Below, one piece after another: positions 51,006 through 62,489 of a stretch of 64,000 nt of DNA. Source of the stretch: Strongylocentrotus droebachiensis (Eukaryota > Echinodermata > Echinoidea > Camarodonta > Strongylocentrotidae); NCBI GenBank assembly GCA_035222895.1, contig JAVYIG010007436.1, positions 1 to 64,000 of the forward strand. The letters run 5' to 3'. Positions within the stretch are counted from its first letter, which is position 1; every line of letters starts with the position of its first letter. Below the pieces are notes generated by a model. It was not told where the DNA came from. It saw only the letters and a list, made by a program, of their open reading frames with translations, and made no database searches. The translations under genes were made by a program, and so were the position numbers.

Positions 51006-52797
51006 GGTCAGCCATTTATGCATAATTTGTTTTGTTTTGTTTTGTGACAATCTTAAAACCAATCTTTGATTTAACTTTAAATGCCGACACCACTCTCCTT
51101 TAAATCATTGTCTTCTCTTATAATAAGAACATATCAAGTACTTCTGATTTGCACTTTGGAATTCGTGTCTGTTTTTAAAAACATCTTCTTCATAAAATGG
51201 TGCTGATTCCTCCTGTTCTCAATTACATACGAGAAGATTTCAGATTTCAAATAGAAAGGAAACCGGATATGAAGACGGAATGTTCTACTGTGTTCAGGAT
51301 AAATGCCATCAAGTATAGTAAGTAAAGTGTTGTTGTGTACTTTGTACAACGATTCGATGACTCAATCTTTAAACCGAAAGCATGATCAACGACTTTCTAT
51401 TTTCATTTATTCCATCTTCTGCACGTTCTCATCAAAGCCAATCATTAACGCTGTAATATGACAGGAAACAACATTTACATTATAAAAATACTGAATTCAG
51501 AAACCTAAGAAAGCACATATTTGTTGTCGTTATTTATTTATTTATTTATTAATGGTATAATACAAAACTTGATTAGTAGCCAACGGATGAATTGTTTAAA
51601 TTCTACATAATACAATATTGCAAATGGTAAAAATATACAAACGCCAGATGATACTAATAGGGTACATAGCCTACATACATACATACATACATATTTATAT
51701 TTATATAGCGCCTTTACATAAACATGCTCAAAGCGCTTTAAATTAGTAAATAAAACAGAATAATTATTTTGCTCTCCAAGTGCAAATACTGTAAATTTGT
51801 TGCCTACTGTGGTTTAAAGATTCCAGAACAAAACAAATGGAACAAACAACATATTTCATGAAACATAATTCATAAATTAAAGAGCGTCAATACTACTGGG
51901 CCAGAAGGGATAGACCATACAGCGAGGTCACTAACAGTTGGCTATCTCATTAACTCAGCTCTCAACTAACATAAGAAAAAGAGGATCATGGGGGACCAAC
52001 AGGCACCGATTGGGTAAGTTTTCTATATAGAGGGAGCAAGTAGCTACAAGTAGGACAGTGGTGCTTTAATGGAGAGAACTAACTGCATCAAGTTTTGATG
52101 TCCTTTAGATTCGATACATATTGTCTTATGTTATAACTTTGGGTTTCATCCTAAAAGTTCGCGTTATATTCTATATATATATTCCCCTGAGGAAAAGAAG
52201 TGCCGTCTGATCCAAACTTTTATCTCGATAGCTTGTATCGGATGTCTATTTTGATATTATCCTTTATAAACAAACATCATTTGGCAACGAATCATTTGCC
52301 TAAATCCTTCCTTATTGCGGTTTCACGTGCACAGGAAATGTCGATCGAATTGTCCCTTTACAACAAAGTGTAATGATTTTGGTGACTATATATTCATTGT
52401 CTTTAATACTGAATTGATAAAGAAATCATTTCCTTATTTAAACGGGATTTTTACCCAAATTAACAATAACCTTTTGGGGGAGAATGAAAATACATGTGAG
52501 TTGATCAAACTTTTACCCCATGACATAATTTAGCAGCTAACACAAATATAACCAAGTATCGCTCCATAAATCAATTTCCCTTCTTTGAGGTAGGTATTCT
52601 GATCCAAATAATCAGACCTTATCGTCTTAACATTATATATATCTGTATATAAAACTATTTTGGGGTGCTCTTGCGTTCACAAGCAGAATGGTGTACTTTT
52701 TCTTTTTGGTCCTTTTCTCAGTTTCCCTCATTAATATATATATCTTCAGCCATGTATTTAAAATAGAACAAAAAACATAACAACAAAAACAATAACT

Positions 52798-53035
52798 TTC
52801 TTTGTGAAGTGCCTCTATACAAATTATTTCATTCACCTGATAAGAATAATAGTGTTTCAATAGACATAATTCAAACTGCATACATTAGTTGTTGCCAGGT
52901 TGAACAAACATTATGGCTTGACCTACCTAGCAACACTTGATATATGCAGTTTGCATTCTGACTATTGAATTACTATTATTCTTATCAGGTGAATGAAATA
53001 ATTTGTATTGAGGCACTTCACAAAGACTTGTGCAT
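52798..53035. repeat. Palindromic element around cctgataagaata
   Basis: ctttgtgaagtgcctc...caaattatttcattcacctg at the left is the reverse complement of the right end. A diverged palindromic relative lies inside 53370-54070 (53745-53935). Confidence 0.75.
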
Positions 53036-53199
53036 TAAATTTGGTTACATTACGAAAATGGTCTATTTCAATAGGGAATTTTCGTAATGTAACCACATTC
53101 AATGCAACCTTAAATCCATTTGTTTAATTTTGCGTTTTGAAGACAGACATTCATTCTTTCCTTCTTTCATTTTTGCATTTTCTTTCTTATGTAAATGTA

Positions 53200-53300
53200 C
53201 CGATTCTTTGTCATGATGTAATGTGTTCCTAATATTTTGAAGCGCCTTGAGCATTTAATTAAAATGGATAATGGCGCTATATAAATCTCATGTATTATTA
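53200..53300 (+). repeat. SINE 3' end
   Basis: gaagcgccttgagcat and atggcgctatataaatc, then a tta tract: 3' end of the SINE family seen at 47.7 kb. Confidence 0.5.
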
Positions 53301-53369
53301 TTATAATAGTATTTCAATAGACAAAATCCAAACTGCATACATTAGTTGTTGCCAGTTCGACAAACATTA

Positions 53370-54075
53370 GGTTTTTTTTCGCAAGCTCATTGCGGACGGA
53401 GAATCTGCGGTTCGTCTGCAAGATCGAGAAGCTACGCTAGTAACAGCGGGATGACCGCTGAGGTACTGAAATCCAGAATGGTTTTCGTCCAAATCTACGG
53501 GCGTTCTCAATGACGCTCCAAGTGAATAAACTGCCAATCAGAGAGCTTGTACCAAAGATGGTTTTAGGAATTTCGTCGTTTTATAACGACGGATGCCGAA
53601 TTTCGACGCGAAGGGGCGGATCTAGCTTTTTGTTACGTGGGGGGGGGGGGGTGAAATTTGAAGAATCGCGCTGAACAATATTTCGCTCAGTGTAGGGGGG
53701 GGGGTAGGGTGTATGGGGGCAGTTCGTAATGTAATCAAATTGATTACATAAGTCTTTGTGAAGTTCCTCAATACAAATTATTTCATTTACCTGTCTAGTA
53801 TTCGCAATAGTCAGAATGCAAACTGCATGTATTAAATGTGGCAACAACTAATGTATGCAGACTGGATTCTGTCTACTTAAATACTATTATTCTTATCAGG
53901 TGAATGAAGTAGTTTCTATCGAGGCACTTGATTCGCTTGGAGTGTCATTGAGAACGCCCATGAGATTTGGCCAAAACCCGTTCTGGATTTCAGTACCTCA
54001 GCGGTCATCCCGCTGTTACTAGCGTAGCTTCTCGCAGAATCTCCGTCCACGATGAGTTTGCGAAACTCCCTATTA
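53370..54075. mobile_element. Foldback element with 150-bp inverted ends
   Basis: cgcaagctcattgcggacgg, tactgaaatccagaatgg and gggcgttctcaatgac at the left recur inverted at 53935-54070. Between the arms lie a poly-G stretch and a copy of the 52.8-kb palindrome, so the element is composite. No ORF. Confidence 0.75.
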
Positions 54076-54207
54076 TTATTACCGGTGTCCCATTACATAG
54101 TGAATTTAATGCAATATTGTACAAGAACATTCACGAGTTAACTTAGTGGGACAGCCATATGAAGGAGCTGCATAATATTTTAAATTGATATAAACAACTG
54201 AAACGTA

Positions 54208-54592
54208 TTAAAGGGATCGTTTAACAATGTTAAATCTGAGATACACGGCCCTACGTGTTATCAGTGTCTGTGATATGGTGTAGTATTGAAGCCCTAAAAC
54301 AATTGCGCTTCAAAATGATCAAGAAGTGCCTCAAAAAAGTAAAAATCTTTGAATGACCGGTTTTACCATACTCGTTTTCCCCAATAGACTGTAGTGTTAT
54401 GAAAACCGTCAGGCGAACGGTTTTCAAATTTGTAATTCCAATCATAAATATCTTGATAATCAGACAGGCGATCGGCTTGTAAAAGTCATGGAGTTTCTGA
54501 CTGACCTAAAGGTTTATATTTATCATTGCATCATGAGCTAAAATCCAGAATTTTATTCAGAATCTGAGACAAAGTTACCGGATCCCCCCCTC
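54208..54592. mobile_element. MITE related to 37357-37680, inverted
   Basis: Starts ttaaagggatcgtttaac and carries gagatacacggccctacgtg and gaccggttttaccatactcg in reverse orientation to the 37.4-kb copy. Right end decayed into poly-C. 54600-56030 has only a poly-C/poly-A tract at 55301-55338 and no supported gene. Confidence 0.8.
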
Positions 54593-55303
54593 CCAGGTGC
54601 CTTGATCCGCTCACTCGAAATTAAATCTACATACATTCTTAATATATATAACCGTACTAACCATGAAGATACAGAAAACAAATTGGAACACGAAGAATGA
54701 GAGAAAAATAAAATATATAGGAAATGAGGGAGAAGAGATAAAGAGAGATAGAGATAAAGGATGCCAGGAGAGAGGACTATACACCGGGAGAATTATTGTC
54801 TTTGGTTACTGCAAAAAGAAACCTGTAAAACTTTAAACGAGATGATATCGTGATCGTGATAGTATTTCCTGATAATTACCATGCGGAAATTCTTTCGTTG
54901 GATCTAATATCGTCTTGTCGTTATGAAAAGAAAGTATGACATGATTACCTAGGAACCTCTCCAAAGGTCACCCATCTGTTTCCCACTTGACTTATGTGTA
55001 CAAGCCGATACTTCCTCTTTCTTCATCCTCATGTAACTGCAAAAACAAAACAACGCCTCGCTCTCAGAACATTCTAAAGATAACAATTTGGCACTAACAT
55101 AAGAACGATAATACAAACACACGTAATTATAATAATGAAAGCACACATGATTATATTTCTCTGTGTATCTGTGCACATTTAGATCGAGATAACTTCCTCC
55201 TTGGCTGCGATCGATTTGGAATGCATTGGTCAACGAACCTAAGAAAACTCCTTGCTGATGAATAGTCGAGTCAATTTCTGGAAGAAAAAATATTCTTACC
55301 CCC

Positions 55304-55334
<31 letters not shown>

Positions 55335-56084
55335 AAAATTGCAACAAAAATGTTTTTCATCGGCTTTCCGGTAGGAGTTAACATGAGAAACAGCATACTA
55401 GAAATCTAAGAAAATGTTTATGCTCTTATCCGATTTATACCCTTACCAAACGGACAGTGTGTTTATCATAAACCTTCATTGTTGAACGGGAAGCCGGTAG
55501 AGGGCTCACTTCATATATTGAACAACCGCCTTGATACAATCATGGACCTATTACGGATGGACATTCAACGTGATTCTTTCTTTGATCCAATGGTAGTCGC
55601 CGCCTTCTGATTATGTGCATCTTAATGAGAACATTCAGCTGTTTTAACAATAACGACTGCGTAAGCATTTTCGGTCATTGCCAAAGGAGCAGTTTCCCTC
55701 TCTTGGGTTTTGTTTGGGTGGTGTGCTCTGTAAGAGTGTGTCTTAAATGAAAGCATCCCCAAAGGGGAGCAGCAAAATTGAAAAGCAGACGATTTTGGTG
55801 ATATGAAATGTATTATTACTGATTCGCACACTTTCGCACACACCCACGACTTATAAAAAAGTTAGAAGGCCATGATCTTTATAAGCCCTGTGCTTTGTAA
55901 CTCTGGAATATTATGAGGAAATAGGGGTAAACGGGATTTTAAATCACAACCCAAAAATCCAAAAATAACCTCTATCTGGTATTATATCCCACATAATAAG
56001 AATCTTGCTCTACGATTGGTCAAAAGTAAATCACGTGATGAAAGATAGTTCGCCCATTATTGATGGAAGAAGCAAAAAGTTCGT

Positions 56085-56185
56085 TACACTGTGTAGATAG
56101 TACTACTATCTACACAGTGCAACGCACTTTCACTGAAGATAGAGGTACTATCTACACAGGGCAACGCACTTTCACTGAAGATTAT
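56085..56185. repeat. Short palindrome with repeated arm
   Basis: cactgtgtagatagta/tactatctacacagtg is a near-perfect hairpin; the tactatctacacag(t/g)gcaacgcactttcactgaagat arm is then repeated. Possible hairpin-type MITE end. Confidence 0.7.
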
Positions 56186-56409
56186 CCAAAAGTGCACTAA
56201 AACAGGCGTAATTAAGCGCGCATTACCAATGAGCGCAATTAAAGAAAACACATGCGCACCGTACCCTCAAGGGGTTGGGTTAAACTGTTTAACTTTTTTG
56301 GTGTGGGTTTGGGCCTAGATGTCTTTTATGTAGATGCATACACGTATTTTTCTTTTTGTAGTTACATTGTTTTAGATGTGGAATATAAAGCAAATAATCA
56401 CCTTTTGGT

Positions 56410-56530
56410 TTCAGGCAATGGCAAGCTATCACTTCCTTGTCAATCAGAATGTATACGCTATCTTTCCTCGGCTTCGCTTCGGAAAGATAGCTACATCCAG
56501 ATCGCCTCGGAAGTGATAGTTTGTCCCATC
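56410..56530. repeat. Inverted repeat
   Basis: gctatcacttcc pairs with ggaagtgatagt, and gctatctttcc pairs with ggaaagatagc inside it, giving a nested hairpin. Non-coding. Followed by (acttt)n at 56598-56621. Confidence 0.6.
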
Positions 56531-56621
56531 ACCTTCACCAACGGTAATTATTTGATTAATATCAACATTTGTTTTCAAAATAAAATACATGTACAGTACT
56601 TTACTTTACTTTACTTTACTT

Positions 56622-57013
56622 TATCAGCCGTTGTCAATCCACTGCAGGATGAAGGCCTCAGCATGATGTTTCCAAATGCCTCTGTTCAGCGCCTGTTGGT
56701 GCCAATTTGTCTGTCCCCAGAACTGTTGCAGCTCGTCTCGCCATCTTTTTCTTTGACGTCCCCTGTTTCGTTTTCCCTCATATGGTGTCCAGTGAGTGAT
56801 TGCTGAGCTCCAGCGATTGTCCTTCCTACGGCTGATGTAGCCCGCCCAATTCCATTTCCTTCTTTTCACTGTTTCGAGGATGTCCTGGACTTTTGTCTGT
56901 TCCCTCATCCATTTGTTCGTTTTTCTGTCTTTGTATGTGATACTTAGGATACTTCTTTCCATGTTGTGTTGAGAGGCTGCTAGCTTTCTTTCCATTTTTG
57001 ATGTTAGTGTCCA
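56622..57013 (-). pseudogene. C-terminal part of the RTE-like element
   Basis: Minus strand: MERKLAASQHNMERSILSIT, RRKWNWAGYISRRKDNRWSS, GKRNRGRQRKRWRDELQQFW. This continues the polyprotein whose RT breaks at 59084. The segment is common at the C terminus of such elements. Confidence 0.85.
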
Positions 57014-57058
57014 TGAAAATCAAGAATAGCAAATGAGTTCAATAATTATTTTACAACT

Positions 57059-58432
57059 GTGGCTGACAAGTTAGCGTGTAAATTACCAGTAAACACGAAC
57101 AAATTCCATGCCGACAGTGAAAGATTTCAAAAGTTTTATGACGAGAAAGACATCTCAAAAGATAGTTTTCACTTTTCTCCAGTTACAGAAAAGTTTGTTT
57201 TAGATGAGTTAAACAAGTTGAAAGTATCGAAAAGTACTGGACTAGATATGATACCAGCCAGATTTTTAAAAGATGGGGCGAGAAATTTGTATGAACCTTT
57301 GAATTATATAATCAATTTATCTCTTATGTCTTCTACCTTTCCTGACGACATGAAAATTGCAAAAGTAACACCGCTACATAAAAAGAAAGACAAAACTGAC
57401 GTTGGTGATTATAGGCCTATCAGTGTTTTAAGCGTAGTTTCAAAAATTTTGGAAAAATCGGTTCATGCTCAAATAGAGAAATATTTTCAAGAAAAAAATT
57501 TAATATATGAATTTCAGTCCGGCTTTCGTAACGGATATTCCACTGAAACATGTTTAATACATTTATCGGATTTTGTTAGGAATGAAGTTTCTCAAGGGCG
57601 CTTTGTTGGAATGGTTCTTCTGGACTTACAAAAAGTCTTTGATACTGTAAATCATAACATACTGTTAAAGAAATTGGAAGTGATGGGTTTGGATTCGGCA
57701 TGTGTTAAATGGTTTAGATCATATGTAACTAATCGTCATCAAGTGGTAACTGTGCAGAAGGTAATATCTGATTCCCAGCCTATTAAATGCGGGGTTCCAC
57801 AAGGGAGCATTTTAGGCCCCATTCTCTTTATGTGTTATATTAATGATATGTGTACTTGTGTTAATGATTCTAAATTACTTTTACATGCTGACGATAGTGT
57901 GTTACTATATTCAGATACAAATCCTAAGTCAATTGAAGAAAAACTAAGTGCAGAATTGGCAAAATGCATCGAATGGATGACAGACAACAAGCTTAGTTTA
58001 CATGTTGGAAAAACAGAAAGTATTTTATTTTGTTCGAAGGGAAAGTTTAAATATACACGTGACTTCAAAGTTACCTATAATAATCAAGTGATTGAGAGTA
58101 AAGATTCAGTAAAATATTTAGGAATAAATTTAACTAGTGATCTGTCATGGACAGGTTTGGTAGATTCAATTGCCAAAAAGGCTAATTCTCGCTTAAAATT
58201 TTTGTATAGATACCAAACTTGTATGAACATGAAGTCGAGACGTAATTTGTGTTTTGCTTTGATACAATGTTTATTTGATTATGCTAATGCTGCTTGGTAC
58301 AGTAGTCTGGGCAAGATGGATAAGAAAAAGTTAAGAATAATTCAGAATAAGATGGTAAGATTTATTAATTGCTTAGGCCCAAGAACACACGTCGGGAAAA
58401 TGAACTTGAAGAAGCAGGTATACTATATGTAG
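57059..58432 (+). CDS. Reverse transcriptase of the nested element
   Basis: 457-codon open frame: KSTGLDMIPARFLKDG, DYRPISVLSVVSKILEK, SGFRNGYSTETCL, LDLQKVFDTVNHNILL (motif A), GVPQGSILGPILF (motif B), LLLHADDSVLLYS (motif C, where Y is replaced by H), VKYLGINLTSDLSW. It would copy element RNA at nicked target DNA. The N terminus is truncated by integration, so the ATG at 57059 is not the native start. One frameshift near 58.37-58.43 kb moves the C terminus to the next frame. Confidence 0.9.
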   Translation: MADKLACKLPVNTNKFHADSERFQKFYDEKDISKDSFHFSPVTEKFVLDELNKLKVSKSTGLDMIPARFLKDGARNLYEPLNYIINLSLMSSTFPDDMKIAKVTPLHKKKDKTDVGDYRPISVLSVVSKILEKSVHAQIEKYFQEKNLIYEFQSGFRNGYSTETCLIHLSDFVRNEVSQGRFVGMVLLDLQKVFDTVNHNILLKKLEVMGLDSACVKWFRSYVTNRHQVVTVQKVISDSQPIKCGVPQGSILGPILFMCYINDMCTCVNDSKLLLHADDSVLLYSDTNPKSIEEKLSAELAKCIEWMTDNKLSLHVGKTESILFCSKGKFKYTRDFKVTYNNQVIESKDSVKYLGINLTSDLSWTGLVDSIAKKANSRLKFLYRYQTCMNMKSRRNLCFALIQCLFDYANAAWYSSLGKMDKKKLRIIQNKMVRFINCLGPRTHVGKMNLKKQVYYM

Positions 58433-58731
58433 GTCAAAGGTCTAAACAACTCGTGTTACACCATGTCCATAAAATATACTACTCAGATGTAGATCATTAT
58501 ATTACTAATAATTTTACTCGTGTCTCAAATATCCATGGATACGATACAAGAAATAGTCATTTTTATTTTGTTTTACCCAAGCGAAAAGGACAAATTGGAA
58601 ACTCTTTTTATTTTAATGGTATCCAATTTTGGAATTCTCTCCCAAAACATGTCAAAATAGTTAAGAATTTTTCACACTTTAAAAGTGTATTAAAACAATA
58701 CCTAAAGCATGAATCCCTTCAAGAACAGTAA
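58369..58731 (+). CDS. C-terminal end of the nested RT, shifted frame
   Basis: Overlapping plus-strand frame: RRENELEEAGILYVGQR, HGYDTRNSHFYFVLPKRKGQ, YFNGIQFWNSLPKHVKIVKN, FKSVLKQYLKHES. This is the standard C-terminal tail of CR1-like polyproteins and directly continues the preceding frame, so a single indel separates them. Stop at about 58731; the 3'UTR follows. Confidence 0.85.
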   Translation: MLRPKNTRRENELEEAGILYVGQRSKQLVLHHVHKIYYSDVDHYITNNFTRVSNIHGYDTRNSHFYFVLPKRKGQIGNSFYFNGIQFWNSLPKHVKIVKNFSHFKSVLKQYLKHESLQEQ

Positions 58732-59045
58732 TATCAGTTATCTTAAATCACAGTTCATTATGTGAAGCGCATGTTTTTAAGTTTAATCTTGCATAATATA
58801 CCGTAGATCATTGTTTGCTATAAGTTCTAGAAATGTTTGTTGTTGTTTATGTTATATTATTTATTCGTAATATTCGTAGTAGTTATTAGTTGTGATATTT
58901 TATTCTCATGCCGTACTGTGCACGTACTTTATAGGACCCCGTTGGAAATAAGCCTTTTCCGGCTTTCATGGGTTATCCTGTCAATGTATCTTCTCGTTTC
59001 AGCTTGCTTTATGTATGCATTCAATGTACTATACTTGACGAATAA

Positions 59046-59071
<26 letters not shown>

Positions 59072-59084
<13 letters not shown>

Positions 59085-60618
59085 GTTTCTGCAGCGTATG
59101 AGATTGCTGGGATGATGCACTGGTTATATACTTTCTTTTCCAGGCATAATGGAAGTTTGCCTTTCATGATGGTGCTGTATCTGCCAAAGGCTTGCCATCC
59201 AGCTTTGATTCTTCTCCTTATTTCGTTGTCTTGATTTTTGTCTTGGAGGGAGAAACGTTGCCCTAAGTAAATATAGTCCTCTACTTGCTCCATTTTGGTA
59301 CCGTTCACTTGGATTTGTTTTGGATCTCTGGCTGATCCTGCCATGACTTTAGTCTTCTTCATGTTCATTTTGAGGCCTGTTAGTCGGCTTGCATCGTCCA
59401 GTTCTTGCAGCATTATTTCGAGGTCGTTTAAGTTGTGAGATATTATGACAATATCGTCTGCAAATCTTAAGTGACTCATGTTTTCCCCGTTTATGTTGAT
59501 TCCCTTTGATGACCAGTCAAATGTTTTGAAGATGCTCTCTAGGCAAGCAGTGAAGAATTTTGGTGAGCCGGTGTCTCCCTGTCTAACTCCCTTTCTTATC
59601 ATGATTTTGTTGCTGGCCTTGTGCATTCTGACAGTGTTGTAGCAGTCTGAAGAATGTCTTTAAGGATTCTGATGTATGCATTGTTGATTCCTTGGTCTTG
59701 AAGTGCCTTCAGTACTGCATAGGTTTCTACGGAATCAAATGCCTTTTCGTAGTCTACGAATGCTACGCATAGAGGGATGTTGAACTCTTGGCATTTTTCT
59801 TTTAGTTGATTAATGGTGTGAATGTGGTCCATAGTTGAGAAACCCCTTCTGAAGCCTGCCTGCTCCCTTGGTTGGTTGTTATCGAGGATTTTCTCTAGCC
59901 GGTTGGTGATGATTTTTGTGTACAGCTTATACAGGTTTGAGAGGAGGCTGATGGGTCTGTAGTTCTTTAGATCTCGCTTGTCCCCCTTTTTGTGCAGAAT
60001 TATCATTGTGGCTTCTTTCCATTGATGTGGTATTCTCCTCGTTTGCATACATGCATTGTAAAGTTTGGCTAGTTCCTCAGTTATTGTGTCTCCTCCTTCT
60101 TTGATTGTGTCTATAAGTATGTTGTCTGGGCCTGGTGACTTCCCTCTCTTCATTTGATTTATTGCATGTTGAACCTCCCAATCAGTTACAACTGAGATCT
60201 CTTCTTGTGGTTCTCCTGGGTCTTCTGTCTCTTTATTGCTATTGTATAGTTGTTCATAAAACTCTTCAATTCTTTGAAGTATCTGGTCCTGATCTGTGAT
60301 TTCTTGTCCATTTCTGTCGAGGAGGCTTGTGATTTTCTGTTTTCCATGTGCTAGTTTCTTGTAAGTTTTCTTCAGGCTTCTGTTTTCCTCAATTGTGGAT
60401 TTGTTCATTGTTGTGTTGTACCTACAGATGTCTTCACGTAGCTTTTTCCTTACTCTTTTGCATGTTTCTACGTATTCAACATTTTGGATGCCTATGCCTT
60501 CTGCTTTCATGTTCCTTCTTTTTTCCATGAGTTTTATGGTAGATTCTGATATCTTGTTTTCACGGGTTTTTGGTTTTTTTCCTGCGATCTTTATGGCGGT
60601 TTCTTGGGTTTTTTCCAC
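59072..60618 (-). pseudogene. RTE-like reverse transcriptase region
   Basis: First frame (59599-60618): KRGKSPGPDNILIDTIKEGG, KGDKRDLKNYRPISLLSNLY, REQAGFRRGFSTMDHI, CVAFVDYEKAFDSV (motif A). Second frame (59072-59626): IRKGVRQGDTGSPKFFTACL (motif B), LRFADDIVIISHN (motif C, FADD), IYLGQRFSLQDKNQDNEIRR. One frameshift near 59.62 kb. Catalytic aspartates intact. Ends at 59084, where the other element is inserted. Confidence 0.9.
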
Positions 60619-60785
60619 TAGCAGATCAGTCCATGTTTCAAGAGATCTGTTTCGTTCCTTCTATGTGCATTTGTCCGTCAGAAGTTGAAATTGTTTTTTC
60701 AACTCCAGTTAAAATTCTGTTCTCTTTTCTTTTAGTTTCTCTAGGTTGATGCTACTTTGTTTTGGTTTTAGGAGTTGTTGCCTCT

Positions 60786-61530
60786 CTAGATTTTCATCTT
60801 GCCCATTACCATCCTGTGGTCGCTTCCCACGTTCACCTTGCTGGTTGTTTTCACGTCTTGGATGATGTGAGGGTTGTCAGTTAATATGAAGTCGATTTCA
60901 TTCTTTGTGTTCCCGCCTGGGCTTTTCCATGTCCATTTCCTGGATGCTTCTTTCTTGAAGAAAGTGTTCATTATTTTCATTTTGTTGCTAATGGCAAATT
61001 CAAGAAGTCGGCCCCCCCCCCCCTGTCTTTTCTTTGCCCACTTCCTTCTCCTTCCTCTCTTTTCCCGACCTTGGAGTTAAAGTCACCCATGACTATTGTA
61101 AACTGTGTTTTACTGCATTTCATCACGTCCGTTATTTCCTCGTAGAGTTTCTCTACCTCTTCATCGTCGTGTGTTGAAGTTGGGGCATAGACTTGGATAA
61201 TCTCATTGATTTTGTATCTCTTATTGATTTGTATTGTTATTTGTGCCAGACGTTCATTTATTCCTTTTATTTCAGAAATATTACCGGCGATGCTTTTGTG
61301 TACCAGGAATCCTACTCCTGCTTCACTCTTGTTCTTCTTTCCTATATGGTAGAAATGGTGCCCACTTTTCACTACTGTGAGTTCTTCTCCTCGTCTGCGG
61401 ACTTCACCCAGTCCAACGATGTCCCACTTTATTCCTTGTAGCTCTTCCTCGAGTTCCAGTAGTCTCTCTTCTTGAAGTAGTGATCTTACGTTATAGGTTG
61501 CAATGTTCAGTTTCCATTGTGGCCTGTCCG
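60786..61530 (-). pseudogene. RTE-like endonuclease region
   Basis: APE-type endonuclease that nicks target DNA. Visible motifs: LNIATYNVRSLLQEERL, GLGEVRRRGEE, GVGFLVHKS, IIQVYAPTSTHDDEE, TIVMGDFNSKVGKREE, then in another frame NEIDFILTDNPHI and VGSDHRMVMGKMKI. The N, E, D-x-N, D and S-D-H residues are all present, but the frame breaks at 60980-61020 beside a poly-C run. Confidence 0.88.
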
Positions 61531-62489
61531 AACCCAGGGATTCTTAGCACCCCCTGCTCCTTGCTTTATCGGGCCGCCACCTTGGTCCGGAACAAATGAG
61601 CTGCTGGGGACTGGGGGCCTTTGCTTATTTGTGCCTGTCATGCTGGTTTGTGTGGGCCTACCCATCCACGCTGGCCCAGTGCGGGTTGAATGGGGGATTT
61701 TACATCAGAGCTCCGACTCCTAGGTTGATGGCCTTACTGGGCTACGAAGTCAACCTCTCCGCCTATTTCCCATAGGTGGGGCTATTTAACCCATAGATGG
61801 AGCTTGGTTGATGGGCGCCAGGGCATGTCCCCACGCCGGTGGGCCTGCACGCCGCATCTCTGGGGCCCAAGGCTACTCCGAGATCCCTTACAGTTTTGCC
61901 TGGGACCGTGAGGTACCCAGTTACCGTGTGTTGCCGCGAGGAGGCACTGTAAGAGTCTTGATGGAGGAGAGGCTATGTACTGGCAGGGGGAGGCTTACGC
62001 ACTCGGCTCCCTTTTTCACCTTGCGGTTCGCCAGCGGCAGTAGCTGAAAGCAGAAATTGCAAGCACTATGCTAAAACTACACTATGCTAATCTATTTCTA
62101 CACACTACTGCACTAGACGCTTCACTACACCCTGTGTTTACTGTACACGGAACAACAATTTCCGATTATAAGCCAGAACTGCATGTCGATTTTCCATGAT
62201 TTAGGCGAGTTATTATCTTCTGCGCATGTAGATTAAGATGACTCACTATCTTGATTCTGTCCCGGCTTTTTGGCTGTGACCATCATGAGATCAAAGTGAC
62301 GAAACATCTACGGAATGTTATTGAGATGACATTGACGGAGACAATCACAATTAATTCGTTAAGAAAACGATGAATGTCCATCCGTAATAGGTCCATGATA
62401 CAATGGACTCGTCCATCGTCAAACTCGCAAAAATAATTGTGCAGATGATAGCAGGTCAAGAGAAAACGAGCGTCAAACATTTATTTGGA

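Larger units (their letters stand above)
57014..59083 (+). mobile_element. CR1/Jockey-like retrotransposon nested in the RTE-like element
   Basis: Plus-strand, 5'-truncated element (no endonuclease) with a nearly intact RT and a 3'UTR ending in (ATCA)n at about 59045-59083. The host sequence is interrupted between tgtccatg and atgtttctgc, an overlap of about 3 bp, so any target duplication is very short. Confidence 0.88.
56622..62050 (-). mobile_element. RTE-like non-LTR retrotransposon, split by an insertion
   Basis: Minus-strand element with a 5' region (about 61530-62050), an exonuclease-endonuclease-phosphatase type endonuclease (60786-61530), reverse transcriptase (59072-60618) and C-terminal part (56622-57013), with 57014-59083 being a nested insertion. 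Joining the flanks restores the reading AET-WTLTSKMERK across the insertion. Broken by at least two frameshifts, one at a poly-C tract near 61015. RTE clade is inferred from endonuclease and RT motifs; inactive as it stands. Confidence 0.85.

Noticed and set aside
54949..55038. Possible minus-strand exon (acceptor TTTTGTTTTTGCAG, donor GTAATC)
   Set aside because: Splice-like borders only; the frame ends in a stop at the border, no domain and no partner exons found.
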